A stretch of 64,000 nt of DNA, taken from the NCBI GenBank assembly GCA_012845835.1, contig JABAKD010000010.1, positions 2,227,501-2,291,500 on the forward strand, read 5' to 3'. The notes beneath the pieces are model-generated. The model saw only the letters and a program-made list of their open reading frames with translations, did no database searches and was not told the origin of the DNA. The stretch is from Undaria pinnatifida. Its lineage: Eukaryota; Sar; Phaeophyceae; Laminariales; Alariaceae. A program made the translations under genes and the position numbers. Of the stretch, positions 11,601 to 22,546 are shown piece by piece (the stretch's first letter is position 1; each line of letters begins with the position of its first letter).

Positions 11601-14600
11601 AGATGACAGGGACAAGACGACATGAGGACAGCACAACGCTACGTGTACAACCTTGCCGCACAGCAGCAGTAGTAGGATACATGATGTATGTGCGCGTGGC
11701 GAGTCCTCGCTATGCTGAGGCGAGTTGCTTTCGTCTCCACGAGGGGACGATTTTGAATCGGAAAGACGATCTAAACAATCCAGCGTATTTTTTCTTGAAT
11801 TTAAAAAGCAAACAGCAGTGAGTGGATATAGGCGCTGATGCTCCATGAGAAAGGGCTTCTCTGTCTCAGCGACAATAGAAGTCCTACAGTTCCTCATTCC
11901 GCGCGCTCTCTGCGACGAACTGGCGGTGAAGGGGGATGATTGCCCGTCCTGGCGTGTATCACTCGTCGTTAAGTTCAATATCTGGCTCAACAAGACACGA
12001 GGAGTACCTTTTCTGAAATTGCTGATTTCCATACGAAACAACAGGGAACAAAGAAAAAACATCAAAACCACGATAGAAAGACGGCGCACGGAACAACTGC
12101 TGATTTGTTTTCTTGCCGGTTGGAAATCCACCTATTCGTCGATTCGTCCTTTTATTTTTACCACGCAAATTGTACTGCATAAGAGTCGCCCGTTAAAAAA
12201 GTCCCCATCGTACGAGTACTGGCGCTGGACACGTAACGTACTGTGATGGGATTACCACTTATTTTCGGTTCACCACGACGGCGAGAGAGCGAACCGTACC
12301 CGGGAGGGCGCCTCCCCACACTCCGCTTCTCGAGCTGCGGACAAAAGCATAGTTTTTACTACCACCAGGTACATCTTATTTGCCCACAGACAGTCAGATG
12401 TTGGATGCTTGGGTTTCGTTCTTGCGCCACTCCCTTAGGCACTTCCCGGAGGGGAGCCTTGTAGTCTATACATTTTTTGTTTTTCTCCACTAGACTATAT
12501 GGTTGGTGTTATTTTATAAAAATATTTCAAGGACGTATTTGTTCATATGATTGCCAGACGGAGGTATTTTTTTCACACGCTGCTATGATACCAGCGCAAC
12601 GTTTTTTTTTTTCATAAAAAACTGCACATCTGAGATCTTGAGATGTGAGTGAGGTGTTTATTGGCGGCGATCCTACTGAGTTTCTACAACATCCTCGATC
12701 TCACAGCTGGAGTGTTTTTTATTTTTATACATAGTACCCTCAGTTTGTAGACGATGCATCGACGGCTGTCGTGTTACACCTTTTTCATCAGCATGCATAC
12801 CGGATACAAAGTACCTACCTGGTATTGGATACCTGGTGTTGGATACCTGGTGTTGGATACCTGGTATTTCACCAGTATGCAAGATTCCTCTTCGTGATGG
12901 GGTTAACTTGGTATCCGTTGCTTTTGTTCCTGTTGCTGCTGCTGGCTGTATGTATAGTACTTGTAGTTGCGTCGTGGCAGACAGCAGGAGGGGTAAACAC
13001 AATTGGACTGGTGCTGTACAGCGGGCGAAACATCGGAGCGGGTAAAAATATCTGAGAGCTATTATAACCTCAAGGTTTTCGATCCCAACTTGTGAGATGA
13101 TCACCCAAGACAGGAGAGTTGACACCTATAGAAATAAGTATTACCTGTCTCCCCCCTCCAATCCGGGGTAATAGATCCACCGCCTGTGACCCAGACCGAT
13201 GGATCCACGGCGAGAGAGAAAGACACAGACAGAGACAGAGACAGAGACAGAGACAGACAGACGGACAGACAGACAGACAGACAGAGAGAGAGACTGCTGC
13301 TCCGCAGCCGCGGGGTGGCCCTTTTTCCCCGGACCGACCTACGACGTGAGACCCAAACCGAATACCGACCAAAACCTGACTGCTGTGCGCGATGATATCA
13401 GAGCAAGCAGCAGTGTCCGTTTTACCATCAAGATGGAATTCAAATAATGGAAACCCCGGGGATGCATCCCGGATGTCCCCTGACAACCACAGAGCGGAAC
13501 GAGGTATTGAAGAAGAAAAATAATTTGTGGGGTTTTGTCTTACACCTACTCGGCTCAGCGAGGCGCACGCAACCCCATGAAAGATGGAGCCAGTTCAGCG
13601 ACATCGAATGCTCAAATCACCGCCACGGAGCGCGGCCGGGATCCCGACATCCGTCCTAATGTACCGAAGGCCCCCTTGCTGAACCCGCAGCCGAAAGTGT
13701 GAGAAAAACCCTCGGCCGCCGGCGAACAGCATGCAAAAAAAAGAGCCATGGCCGAAATCGGGTACACCCGATAGACCGATAGCCGTTATTGGGTACCCTT
13801 TGAACACACAGTCCCACAAGGACTCAGGACGACATCTCACTGGTCGAAACCACACCGCATCCGAACGCAGCCGCATGTCCATCGGGTGCACCCGATAAGG
13901 CTGAACAAGTCCTCGAAATGTACCCGACTCGCATATAAGCCACCCGATTATGGCCGGACTACTCGACCACCAGCCCACACGCACACACGCATGCGCAGCG
14001 GGCGCGAACTCGCGCCACGTCACGAGGCGGGGCGTTGTTTGTTCTTTCGTCTCGGAGCTCTTTTTTGTGGCTTGTAAGACCCCGCTCGGCTCACGCCGGC
14101 GCGCCCAACCACAGCCACAGCAGTAGTGATGTGCGACAACGGCCACCAGCGACAGCCGAGTACACACAAAATTGGCAACACAACGCAACATGTGCACGAA
14201 TATACATGAGACTCCACACATAACATGAAGCCCTGCTGTGTACAGGACTGCTGGATTTTGGCCATATTGCAAAACTAATTCCCATGTAAGAGAGGTACAA
14301 TCACGACCCACAGAGCTTTTCCTGAAAACGGCGTCCCTGCAGGGCACCTGTTAGCGAGACCTAGGAAATCATTTGACTCAAATCATTTGATCAAATCGTT
14401 TCTCGGGGTGTGATGTGACAGCTGGCGGCAATACATTTCTCGGGCCCGCCACGCCACAAACATATCTCCCTGTGCCATTTGGAAAGGAGCATCTGAATCC
14501 TTAGCCCTTCTCGTGCCGTGTCCGTGCCCAGGTAGTCTGTGATCTATGTCTAAACCGTCTGCATAGATGCGCTTCTGTGCGTTGTGTGTAGGGGTGCTAA

Positions 14601-17600
14601 CTGCGACTTCATGGTCCACAAAAAAGAGCTCCGGAAAAAGATTGAGAAACAGCTCCGGAAAAAGAGCTCCGAGACGAAAAAACAAACAATGCCCCGCCTC
14701 GTGACGTGGCGCGAGTTCGCGCCCGCTGCGCGTGCGTGTGTGCGTGTGGGCTGGTGGTCGAGTAGTCCGGCCATAGTCGGGTGGCTTGTATGCGAGTCGG
14801 GTACATTTCGAGGACTTGTTCAGCCATAATCGGGTGCACCCGATGGACATGCGGCTGCGTTCGGATGCGGTGTGGTTTCGACCAGTGAGATGTCGTCCTG
14901 AGTCGTTGTGGGAGTTTGTGTTCAAGGGGTACCCAATAACGGCTATCGGTCTATCGGGTGTACCCGATTTCGGCCATTGCTCTTGACTTAATATCCCAGG
15001 GGCGTCACAGGTCGAGTAGGGGGGACATGGGCGTCCCAATTACATGTAGAGCTACCGCTGCTGTATGCTTCGCATACCTGGTATGAGGTCCGACGATGTG
15101 TGGTTTGATTGTTGTATTGGACGTGTTAATCATGTAATGTTGTCGTGGTTCGATCTCCTCTTGTGCACCAACCACACTCCAACATCGTGGCTACTGGCAC
15201 AAAGGCAAGAGCTTGAAACACGGCTGACGTGGTACTGCTGCTGAATGAAAACGTTCCTGGCGTTGGGTTTGGGGGTTTCGTGAGTATTGTAGTTTGGGTA
15301 CTGACTGCAGACTACTACTGTAGACTGCCAGATAACACGTATGAACAGCAGATACAGGGGGCATTATGCACGTACGCCACGTACGCTAAGGGTTTTTTGG
15401 CCGTGCTGGCGAACGCCGATCACCTAACCAGAACCCCAGCCCGAAACCTTAGGCGATGGAGTGACGTGTGCTGGGATGCTGTGGCTTGTGAAGGCTCTGG
15501 GTTGACTCGGCCGGCTTGGATGCTGTTCTTGGAAGGACTCTAGGTTGCGTCGGCAGGATCGGGATGCTGTGGCTTGGAAATTCCTTACTAATAGGTTGAT
15601 TGAATCTTACCTTACGAGATACCCCTGAAACAACCCGCGTACGTAAATAGCGACGTGAGGAAAATTCACTATCTGCATTCAAATACGACATCTAAACCAA
15701 CCGTCGGTCCCCTGGGTGCTTCTGCAACAGCCGCAGCAGCATGGACCCACTAGAAAAACGTCTTACTCGTATGTCAACCCCCCCGCCTCTAAATGGAGTA
15801 GTTTAGTGATTGGTTCCGAACCCCGACCGACGCGGCACCATCTCGCGCCGAGGCCCTCCCCATTGCATTCGAGGCTGGCGGACACGGTAAAAAAAGCGAA
15901 CGAAAGAACGAAAACGTCGAACTCATGCTGAGAAAACCTTGAGAGAACTGTTCAAGACCGCGAGTGGAGCTCGATGTCCAGTCTAGCGATTTTTGAGCCC
16001 AATTAATGTCGCACGTATGTCCATACCGGCTCGGCACCGTATATATTTGCGGAAGGTAATGCCCTATTGGTTGGTTATGAGCTGACCTCTTCCGGAAGGG
16101 CGAGTGCTTGTACAGAGCAAGCAGTACCTGGTATTACAGTAGTCGGACTACCGTTATGTTTGCCGCAGTTGGGTTTGCCGCTGTCACTATGATCCAAGAA
16201 ACACCGATCATCCAACGTGCTGTTGCCGTAACGACTGGCGTAAACTCTTACCACTTTTTTTGCAACTCTACTTGAGTTCACTGGTACATGATATGCTGAG
16301 CTTTTTCACCCCGTTATCGTTGTTTCACCGCAACGCAGAAGACGACGAGGAGTCCAACTTGTTCGCCATGGTGTTCCAGGGGGCACTGCTGATCGGGACG
16401 GCGGGAGTTGTCTCTGCCGGCGTGCTTCTATCTCTCTTGCACTGCAGCCGCGGCGTTCTGATCACGGCTTTCGTTGTCAGCGCCGGGATCTGGGTGGTAG
16501 CTGCGCTTGTGTTGGCGTTGAAGCTGTCCCCGTTCTTCATCATCCCTGCCGTCATATTCGCCATCATATTCCGTGCGATCAAGAAGAGGTGGCACAGGAT
16601 TGAGTTCGCCGCCGCCAACCTGCAGGTGCGCGTTTTTTTTTCGGTTCGCTTTGGCGTTGCGCCCACCAAGCACAGCACTCGATAATAAGCAGGATGCTGT
16701 TATCACCCAGACGACGACGTTGCTTCCACCGAGCACAACGCTCGATTATTTGGCTCGTTTTTTTTTTTTTTCTTCTCTTTTGGGCGACAATTACGATGAT
16801 GATGAAAATGACAACGACGATGATAACGGTGATGAGAGCGTGTGTTCGATTGTACGCGGTTTGTCGGTTGGCTTTGCCATCGGATCCACCAAAGCCCAAA
16901 CGCTCGATACGTGGGATGTTTTTTCGCTCTCCCGGTCGACGGCGACGGACGACTACGACAATAGCAACAATGATGGAGGTGATTGCGAGTGTCGCCGATG
17001 GTCGGAATGCCCTTATCCTTAGCTTGATATTTTCCGGAATACCTTGTGCCTCTATGTGTCGGTTGCCCGCTATAGTGCCTGTAAAATCGCATGACAGATG
17101 GAAACAACCTGTAGTGGAAGTATGCAGAGTTGTGCCGGTTGCCGCTATAGTGCTGCTGTTTCCGGCTGGCGCATATCGGTGCTATACATTGACCACTAGT
17201 GCACCTTGGTCGTTCCGGGAATCCCGTTATCCTTACCTTGGTCGTTTTCAGAATACCCCTTGTCCTTGCCATCATCGTTCCCGCCCCCTGTCGACGCCTT
17301 TTCGCGTCTCCTCGCCGACCCAGGTTGCAGCCTTGGCCATCAAAGCCATGCCTTCGACCATCTGGTCAGCCGTGGCCATGAGCATGGTGCAGCTCGTCTG
17401 GTGCCTTATCGCGGGAATCGCCGCGGTGGGATCCTTCGTGGCCCTCGAGACCGTCACCGCACCGGACGGAGCCTCCTACCGCGCGATTGATTGCTTCGGC
17501 GGTGCTTTCGCCGAATCTGGTGGCTCCGACCCCGCGACCCCGGGTGATTCCGTGTGCATGTGCAACGGCAACAAGATTTCGGATGTAAGTTGCCGGCAAA

Positions 17601-20464
17601 TCTAATATGTAAGTTGCCGGAGGTGCGCGACATGAGACGCTCTCGTGTCCTGTGCGTTGACCAGTCTTGTCGAACATGAAACCAAACGGTGGCTATGTTA
17701 TTGGTCAGGGTCCGATTGATGCGCTCGAGTGGCTCGCCGTTTTCTTCCGGACGTCGACAGAAGCTGTCGGGCTGGGTATAACATACAATGTGGTAGTATT
17801 TTTTTGTGGTCCCTGTCATCGGCTCGCAACCTAGAGGATACGTTGTGAACATCAATCTTCGCTTGGGCCTTATCCGAAAGTTAGCGACCCATCCCCCCCC
17901 TTTCCCTCCCTGCTTCCACCTGCTTTTCGTCTCATGCTGCGCTTACTTTTCAGGAAGCCTGCAACTTCAGCGGATATGGCATTCCCTTGATGTTCGTGTG
18001 GCTCATGAGCATGAGCTGGGGCTGTATCGTAATCGGAAACGTTGTGGCGTGTACAGTGAACGGGTCCGTGGCTTCGTGGTGGTTCACGCCGAACGAGGAC
18101 CCCTCGCCCGTGAAGGGGGCATTCAAACGTTCGACCCAGTCCTCTTTCGGGTAAGAGTGGGAGAACTGCTGTTTCCGAACCCCTTCCGCATGACTTTGCT
18201 TTCTGCTTTTTCTGGTGCAAACAACCCCCCACGTTGCTTGCCGAGGCTGCTGGGCCCTGTTCCATGCGACGTTGGTAGCGTCGGTTATTTGCTGATGCGA
18301 AACGCGAGCCGCTGATTTTTTTAGAGTTTGGTAGCGTTTTATGTCGGTTCGGTTCGGTGCGGTTCGGTTCTTGCTGCCTGCTTTTCTAATGTATCGAATT
18401 TGCCGCTGCTGTTGCTGTTATCACCGCCGGCTTCCCCGCGCAGGTCCCTGGTGAAGGCCTCCGTGGTGCAAAGAGTGATGGCAATTGTGCACATGATCGC
18501 CAACCAGTTGCTGAGCTTCGTGCCTTGCGCCTCTTTCCTTCTATCGTGGGCTGATTCGGCGGTGAGGTACATCCTCGCCTACGCCGTCTGCTTCATCGGC
18601 GTCTACGGTCTGAGCTTCAACGAATGTGGGTCAAATGATTGGGTCATGCAACCGCTCCACGATGTCGTACGATTACTTTCCGTTGCAAGTTCCGTTACCA
18701 ACGCCATCAGTTACCAATGCCTTTGAACCCGAGCGATCCGATACACAACAGAGAGTTCATAGGCAGCCTTGCAGCAATTCGATACCTAACCACCGGGATT
18801 TCGTAGTACCTCCGAAGGGGTCCTTAGAATTACGAGTTATAGAAGTTGGCCGTTGCAATCCTCGCCCCGTTTCGACGCAAATAAGTTGTCGCGATGTACT
18901 TTTGACCGTTAACGTGTGTCCTCGAACAAGCGTTGCAACCGTTTTTTTTTGTTCTTATTTTTTGTTTTCGTTCCCACCCACGACCCTCGCTGTCACCGTA
19001 ATGTCATCATCACCGTTATGCCGCCATCGTCACCGTCATACCGTCGTCATCACACCGTCATCGTCTCCGTCATTGTCGCCGTCACCGTCACCATCATGCC
19101 GCCGCCGTCATACCGCCACCGTTATACCGTCCCGTCATCGTCATTGCAAACGAACAACAGCCGGCCGTCGCGTCCACGAACTGTTCAAGAGGCGCGCCTT
19201 GACGACGATCGCTAACGATGTCGTAGTGGACTTCGGGCTACGCCTGCTCACGTTTTCGGCTAGCTTCATCTACGTTTTCGTGGCCTTGACGGTGTTCATC
19301 GCGTCCATCAGCCACGGCGACAACGAGGATGTCGACATGGTAGAGGTAGTGTCGTCGCTCATATGTCTTCTGTTCGGCTGGGTGGCGTGTCTGCTCTTTG
19401 TGAAGACCTCGCTCGAGGTCTTCAGGTCCGGGTTCAAGACGGTCTTCGTCTGCTTCGTGCAGGTGGGTTGCTTTTGCAGGGACAGGGTGCTTTACGCTTT
19501 TTATACTGGTAACTCTTTATTATATAGTCCGTCTCGTTTTCTTTGTGTTGTTCGCTCAGAACGCTGTACGAGTCGCTCGCTGCGGCAGAGGATTTTTTTG
19601 CACTGCGCCCGCCTTTTGGGAGGAAAGTTACGTGGAATTTGTTTGGCCTATGATTTGCAGGACTACAAGGGTTAGCAAGACCGCACGGCACGAACCAGTG
19701 GTTGGTGACCGACGATAGTTTAGTTTTGATAGCTTTTGGCCGGACGCCTCTTTTTCCGTCAGTCGGTCCTCGGTGTGCGAGCCTCGTTGCTTCGAGCCTT
19801 GGGCTTCGTCCTGCATGGGAAGTTGGCGGGCACCAGAGCAAATGTGACTTGCAATCATATATATATATCAATCCATGTGATACGGTTCTTCTACTTGCTC
19901 TATCGTATGATAGCACGTGCTGGCGTCACAGTGCATCTGCCTGAAGCTGGAATGCATGGCAACTCACGCACCCAGCCTCCGACGTCACCCCCTCTCGTCC
20001 ATGCCCTGAGCGGGGTTGTACGTAGTTGGGGCGGGTGATTCTTTGTTGAGAGTTGCGCGACTCTTTTGACGTTGCTCTTGCTCAACGTAGCTGTGTCAAC
20101 CGACACCCTGCCCACGCGTGTACAGTATGAAAATCGTGCTTCGGCCTCCAGGTGACCTTATCCGCTGTCGGCGCTTCACGTGTGTAACCCACACCCCATG
20201 TTTTTTTATATGCTGTGTGAAGGACCCAATGACAATCTTGGTTTGGCCTCCAGGTGTCTTCACCCGTTGTCAGTGATTAACGTGCGTAATCAATCCTACG
20301 CTTATGTGTACTTTTTGCAGGACCCCGAGGTTCTTCTCCAAAAGCACGACCCCCAGGTGCACCATGGACTCAACGCAGCCTGGGTCAACATGCAGGCCGC
20401 GAGCGGGCCCACGGCTGTCGAGACGCTCTCTCCTCAAGGCTACGCGCGTGTCCGCGTGAACTAA
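8653..20464 (+). CDS. SLC44: SLC44/CTL choline-transporter-like membrane protein
   Basis: Seven exons with GT/AG borders and matching phases: 8653-8989, 16339-16625, 17324-17584, 17954-18150, 18444-18625, 19161-19462 and 20321-20464. Together they give 1,710 nt, 569 residues plus TAA. Known family: SLC44/CTL and yeast Pns1, about 500-700 residues and around ten membrane spans, linked to choline uptake at plasma or organelle membranes. Visible: a hydrophilic N-terminus (1-73), a first span (about residues 74-95), hydrophobic spans in exons 2-6, a Cys-containing loop (about 265-305), and family motifs RIEFAAANLQVAALAIKAMP (exon 2/3 join), VASWWFTP, SFGSLVKASVV (exon 4/5 join) and GRRVHELFKRRALTTIAND (exon 6). 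The start is the ATG opening the only frame that joins exon 2 in phase. Substrate cannot be read from sequence. Intron 1 is 7.35 kb and repeat-rich. Confidence 0.92.
9514..9790 (+). repeat. Two copies of a dispersed repeat with GCAAGCTGCG core
   Basis: Copies at about 9514-9595 and 9684-9775 share GACGTCAG, GTGAGNTCGACGAATTT, a CTCATCTTTGCAAGCTGCGT core and GGTACTTGTA. Further copies lie at 22317-22395, 58716-58790, 59577-59660 and 60058-60140 on +, and at 44352-44412, 47664-47715 and 54029-54115 on the other strand. No coding capacity. Confidence 0.85.
10193..11840 (+). repeat. Interleaved segmental duplications in intron 1 of the SLC44 gene
   Basis: Block A (10193-10306, starting ATGCTACGATCCTGCCGCCC) recurs at 10915-11031. 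Block C (10490-10909, about 420 bp) recurs at 11429-11840 with many substitutions and small indels; shared landmarks include GATCGCGCCAATTT, ACCCATCCTTA, CACAACGCTACGTGTACAACC and CAAACAGCAGTGGATATAGG. No protein motif is visible. Confidence 0.85.
12806..12870 (+). repeat. 14-bp tandem repeat GGATACCTGGTGTT
   Basis: About four units, the outer ones containing the palindrome-like TACCTGGTA that is over-represented in this window. Confidence 0.85.
13213..13292 (+). repeat. GACAGA/GACA microsatellite
   Basis: Runs of (CAGAGA)n then (GACA)n and (GA)n occupy about 80 bp in intron 1 of the SLC44 gene. Confidence 0.95.
13742..14984. mobile_element. Foldback element with 330-bp terminal inverted repeats
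   Basis: The left arm (about 13742-14068) is repeated inverted at about 14659-14984 with high identity. Both ends read AAGAGC(C/A)ATGGCCGAAATC, and shared inner landmarks include GGTACACCCGATAGACCG, GGACGACATCTCACTGGTCG, ACTCGACCACCAGCCCACAC and CTCGGAGCTC. The arms contain repeated CGGGT(A/G)CACCCGAT palindromes. The spacer of about 590 bp has no transposase-like frame. This fits a non-autonomous foldback DNA transposon lying in intron 1 of the SLC44 gene. Confidence 0.85.
17040..17205. repeat. Decayed relative of the TAGTGGTCCC MITE
   Basis: TCGGTTGCCCGCTATAGTGC, TGTGCCGGTTGCCGCTATAG and GACCACTAGT match pieces of the elements at 43749-43931 and 46379-46568. The terminal repeat is degraded. 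It lies in intron 2 of the SLC44 gene. Confidence 0.65.
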
Positions 20465-22546
20465 GTGGCTCTCCGAAGACGCCATCGCGGTCTGAGGCTC
20501 AGCGCTGACCCACGAATCGCCCGATCCCACCCGGCGGGCATGTTGCGTTTGGGCTTGTAATGTGCGGCATTGTTTTTGAAGGGTGCGACGTCAGCATATA
20601 GGGTTAAGAGAGGATGAGTGCGAAGTATTAAAAGCAAAAGCGGAATTAGGGTGCGACGTCAGCATATAGGGTTAAGAGAGGATGAGGGTTTGTTGTTAGA
20701 GTCTCGCCTAGTTGCAGCCTCTTAGTCTCGCCTAGTTGCAGCCTCTTAGTTTTCTTCATACAGGGAAATACTCGGCGTTTCTCCTGTTTATGGCGGCTTC
20801 TCCATGTGAAATGCCTGGCTTTCGCTTCGTGGGCCTGCCTGGGTCGTCTTTTGTCGGAGCATCGTGATTGGTTATATTGGTTTGGTTATAAATGGCGCGG
20901 TGACATTCGTAGAGTGTGTGGAGCATGAATTATTGTAGCGCAAGATTTCAGCGTTACAGCGTTGCACATGAATGAACCACGGCGTCTGCTGATTTCAATT
21001 TTGGATAGGGTGGTCGGAGAATAGTCGGGTGTCCTGATCAACGCGTACTAGGCTCAGCATGCGAGGTTTTTGGTGACAGGGACAGTTGCACGTTTTTTTT
21101 TATTGCCGGCTTCCGGAGGAGTTACGTGCACGTCTGGGGTTTGGCACAACTTACTAGGGGAGAAGTGCAGCATGTTGAGGGAGTAATCTCGTCGAGGATA
21201 GGAAGGAAGGTTTCGCACGGATCAGATTCCCATTCGTGATCGACCTTTCAGGGCAGATCCCCGGTCAATATGATCTGCATGCCCTATAGATCATGTTGCC
21301 GTATGATCTGTATGATCTGGCACATGTCACCTGCGTTTTGGATGCACGTGTCATTGCTACAGGTCTAGATCTACTGTAGACTCTTCTAGACCGTGAACTC
21401 TTGTCCAGTGTGTGGAACGTTTCGCCCATATTGATCCGACGTCTCAATCGGGTGTCTGCTCTCACGCACGCACGGTGTCTGTTTTCACTGTGTGCTCGTC
21501 GGAGTAATTCGCCGGCATTAATGCTGCGCGATACGGACCGTAGGGTTATAACTGAGTGATCAGGGTATAATTTTCCAAATTTTCACTTTTTCTGTTGGAA
21601 ACGCTGTACAGTAAGCATGTTAATAAAAAGGGTGTCTGTGGTGCTTTTAAATGGTCGTCGAGGAACATGGGTTTCTGGCATGCTCCCACATGAAACTCCA
21701 CAAGTCGCTCCATGTTCTATAGCAATTGTTACCATGGGTACCGTAATGTAAAAAAAGCGCAAGTACGCTATCTTCTTTGTGGTGGTCTTGATCGAATATC
21801 CCGCTAAATGCAGGAGCGAGCTCGGTCCTTTCACCGCAAAGTTTGGCGAGGACGCACTTTATTTTAACCCAATTTCGGCATGTAGTAACGGGGACCACCG
21901 GCAGGGGCAGGTCGCGCTGTTGCTACCACGGCAACGAAGGATTGGACACCTATCAATGCGCTGGATTGCGAATACAATTGAGTTAAATTGGCACACGACG
22001 TGTACGAAATTCATGGGCGGTCCATAGGATTTCTCACGGGATATCCATGGGCTATGGGCACTACGGGCACTGTGACCCGGCAACGCGTTCATTCGAAGGC
22101 TTGATTTGATCAATCGTCGTTAGGAACTTCTTCTGCTTGCTATCTTCGCCTCTTTTGACCGCTTGGGTTCGATTGATCCTACGTGGTGGCAACTTCTTCG
22201 TCATCTGCTGGTAACCTTCGCCTCCATGTCGGGTACGATGTTTTGTAGCATATAACCCCAGTTGTATACAGCACCCACTGAGTAGAACACGCTATTTTTT
22301 TTTCATTATTATTCTAATAATATCAGCCGTGAGTTCGGCAAATTTAGGGTCGATGCTCATATTAGCAAGCTGCGTGATACACCGGTCGCCCGTTTTTCGT
22401 AGGTATTCTTGAGTCAAGAACTAATCGATAGTAATAATGGACATTGAGCCTGCAAATGAACCATGATAAAGGAGCACCTTCACGTGTTACGTGACTTGCA
22501 AATTGCTATATATTTTTCTCCGCGCACTGCGCCGCTAGTGTCTGAA
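20465..22546. other. Tail-to-tail intergenic region
   Basis: The SLC44-like gene (+) and the NPHP4-like gene (-) converge here. The region holds a direct repeat (GGTGCGACGTCAGCATATAG at 20581 and again at 20650), a 25-bp tandem repeat (about 20699-20748), a cluster of ATGATCTG motifs near 21270-21325, and one dispersed GCAAGCTGCG repeat (22317-22395). No gene recognised. Confidence 0.6.
20581..20748 (+). repeat. Short direct and tandem repeats after the SLC44 gene
   Basis: A 37-bp unit GGTGCGACGTCAGCATATAG... ending AGAGAGGATGAG occurs at 20581 and 20650. It is followed by two tandem copies of a 25-bp unit built on CTCGCCTAGTTGCAGCCTCT. Confidence 0.9.

Noticed and set aside
11592-12131. 179-residue - strand frame
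   Set aside because: It overlaps the duplicated intron block and has no motif or splice support; composition does not look coding.
13595-14347. 250-residue - strand frame, with a parallel frame at 14383-15039
   Set aside because: Both frames run through the arms of the foldback element and mirror each other because the arms are inverted copies.
16694-17605. 303-residue + strand frame
   Set aside because: It reads through intron 2 (poly-T tract, MITE relic) into exon 3 of the SLC44 gene.
18626-19675. 349-residue + strand frame
   Set aside because: It reads through intron 5 and into exon 6 of the SLC44 gene; only 19161-19462 is coding, supported by phase and family motifs.
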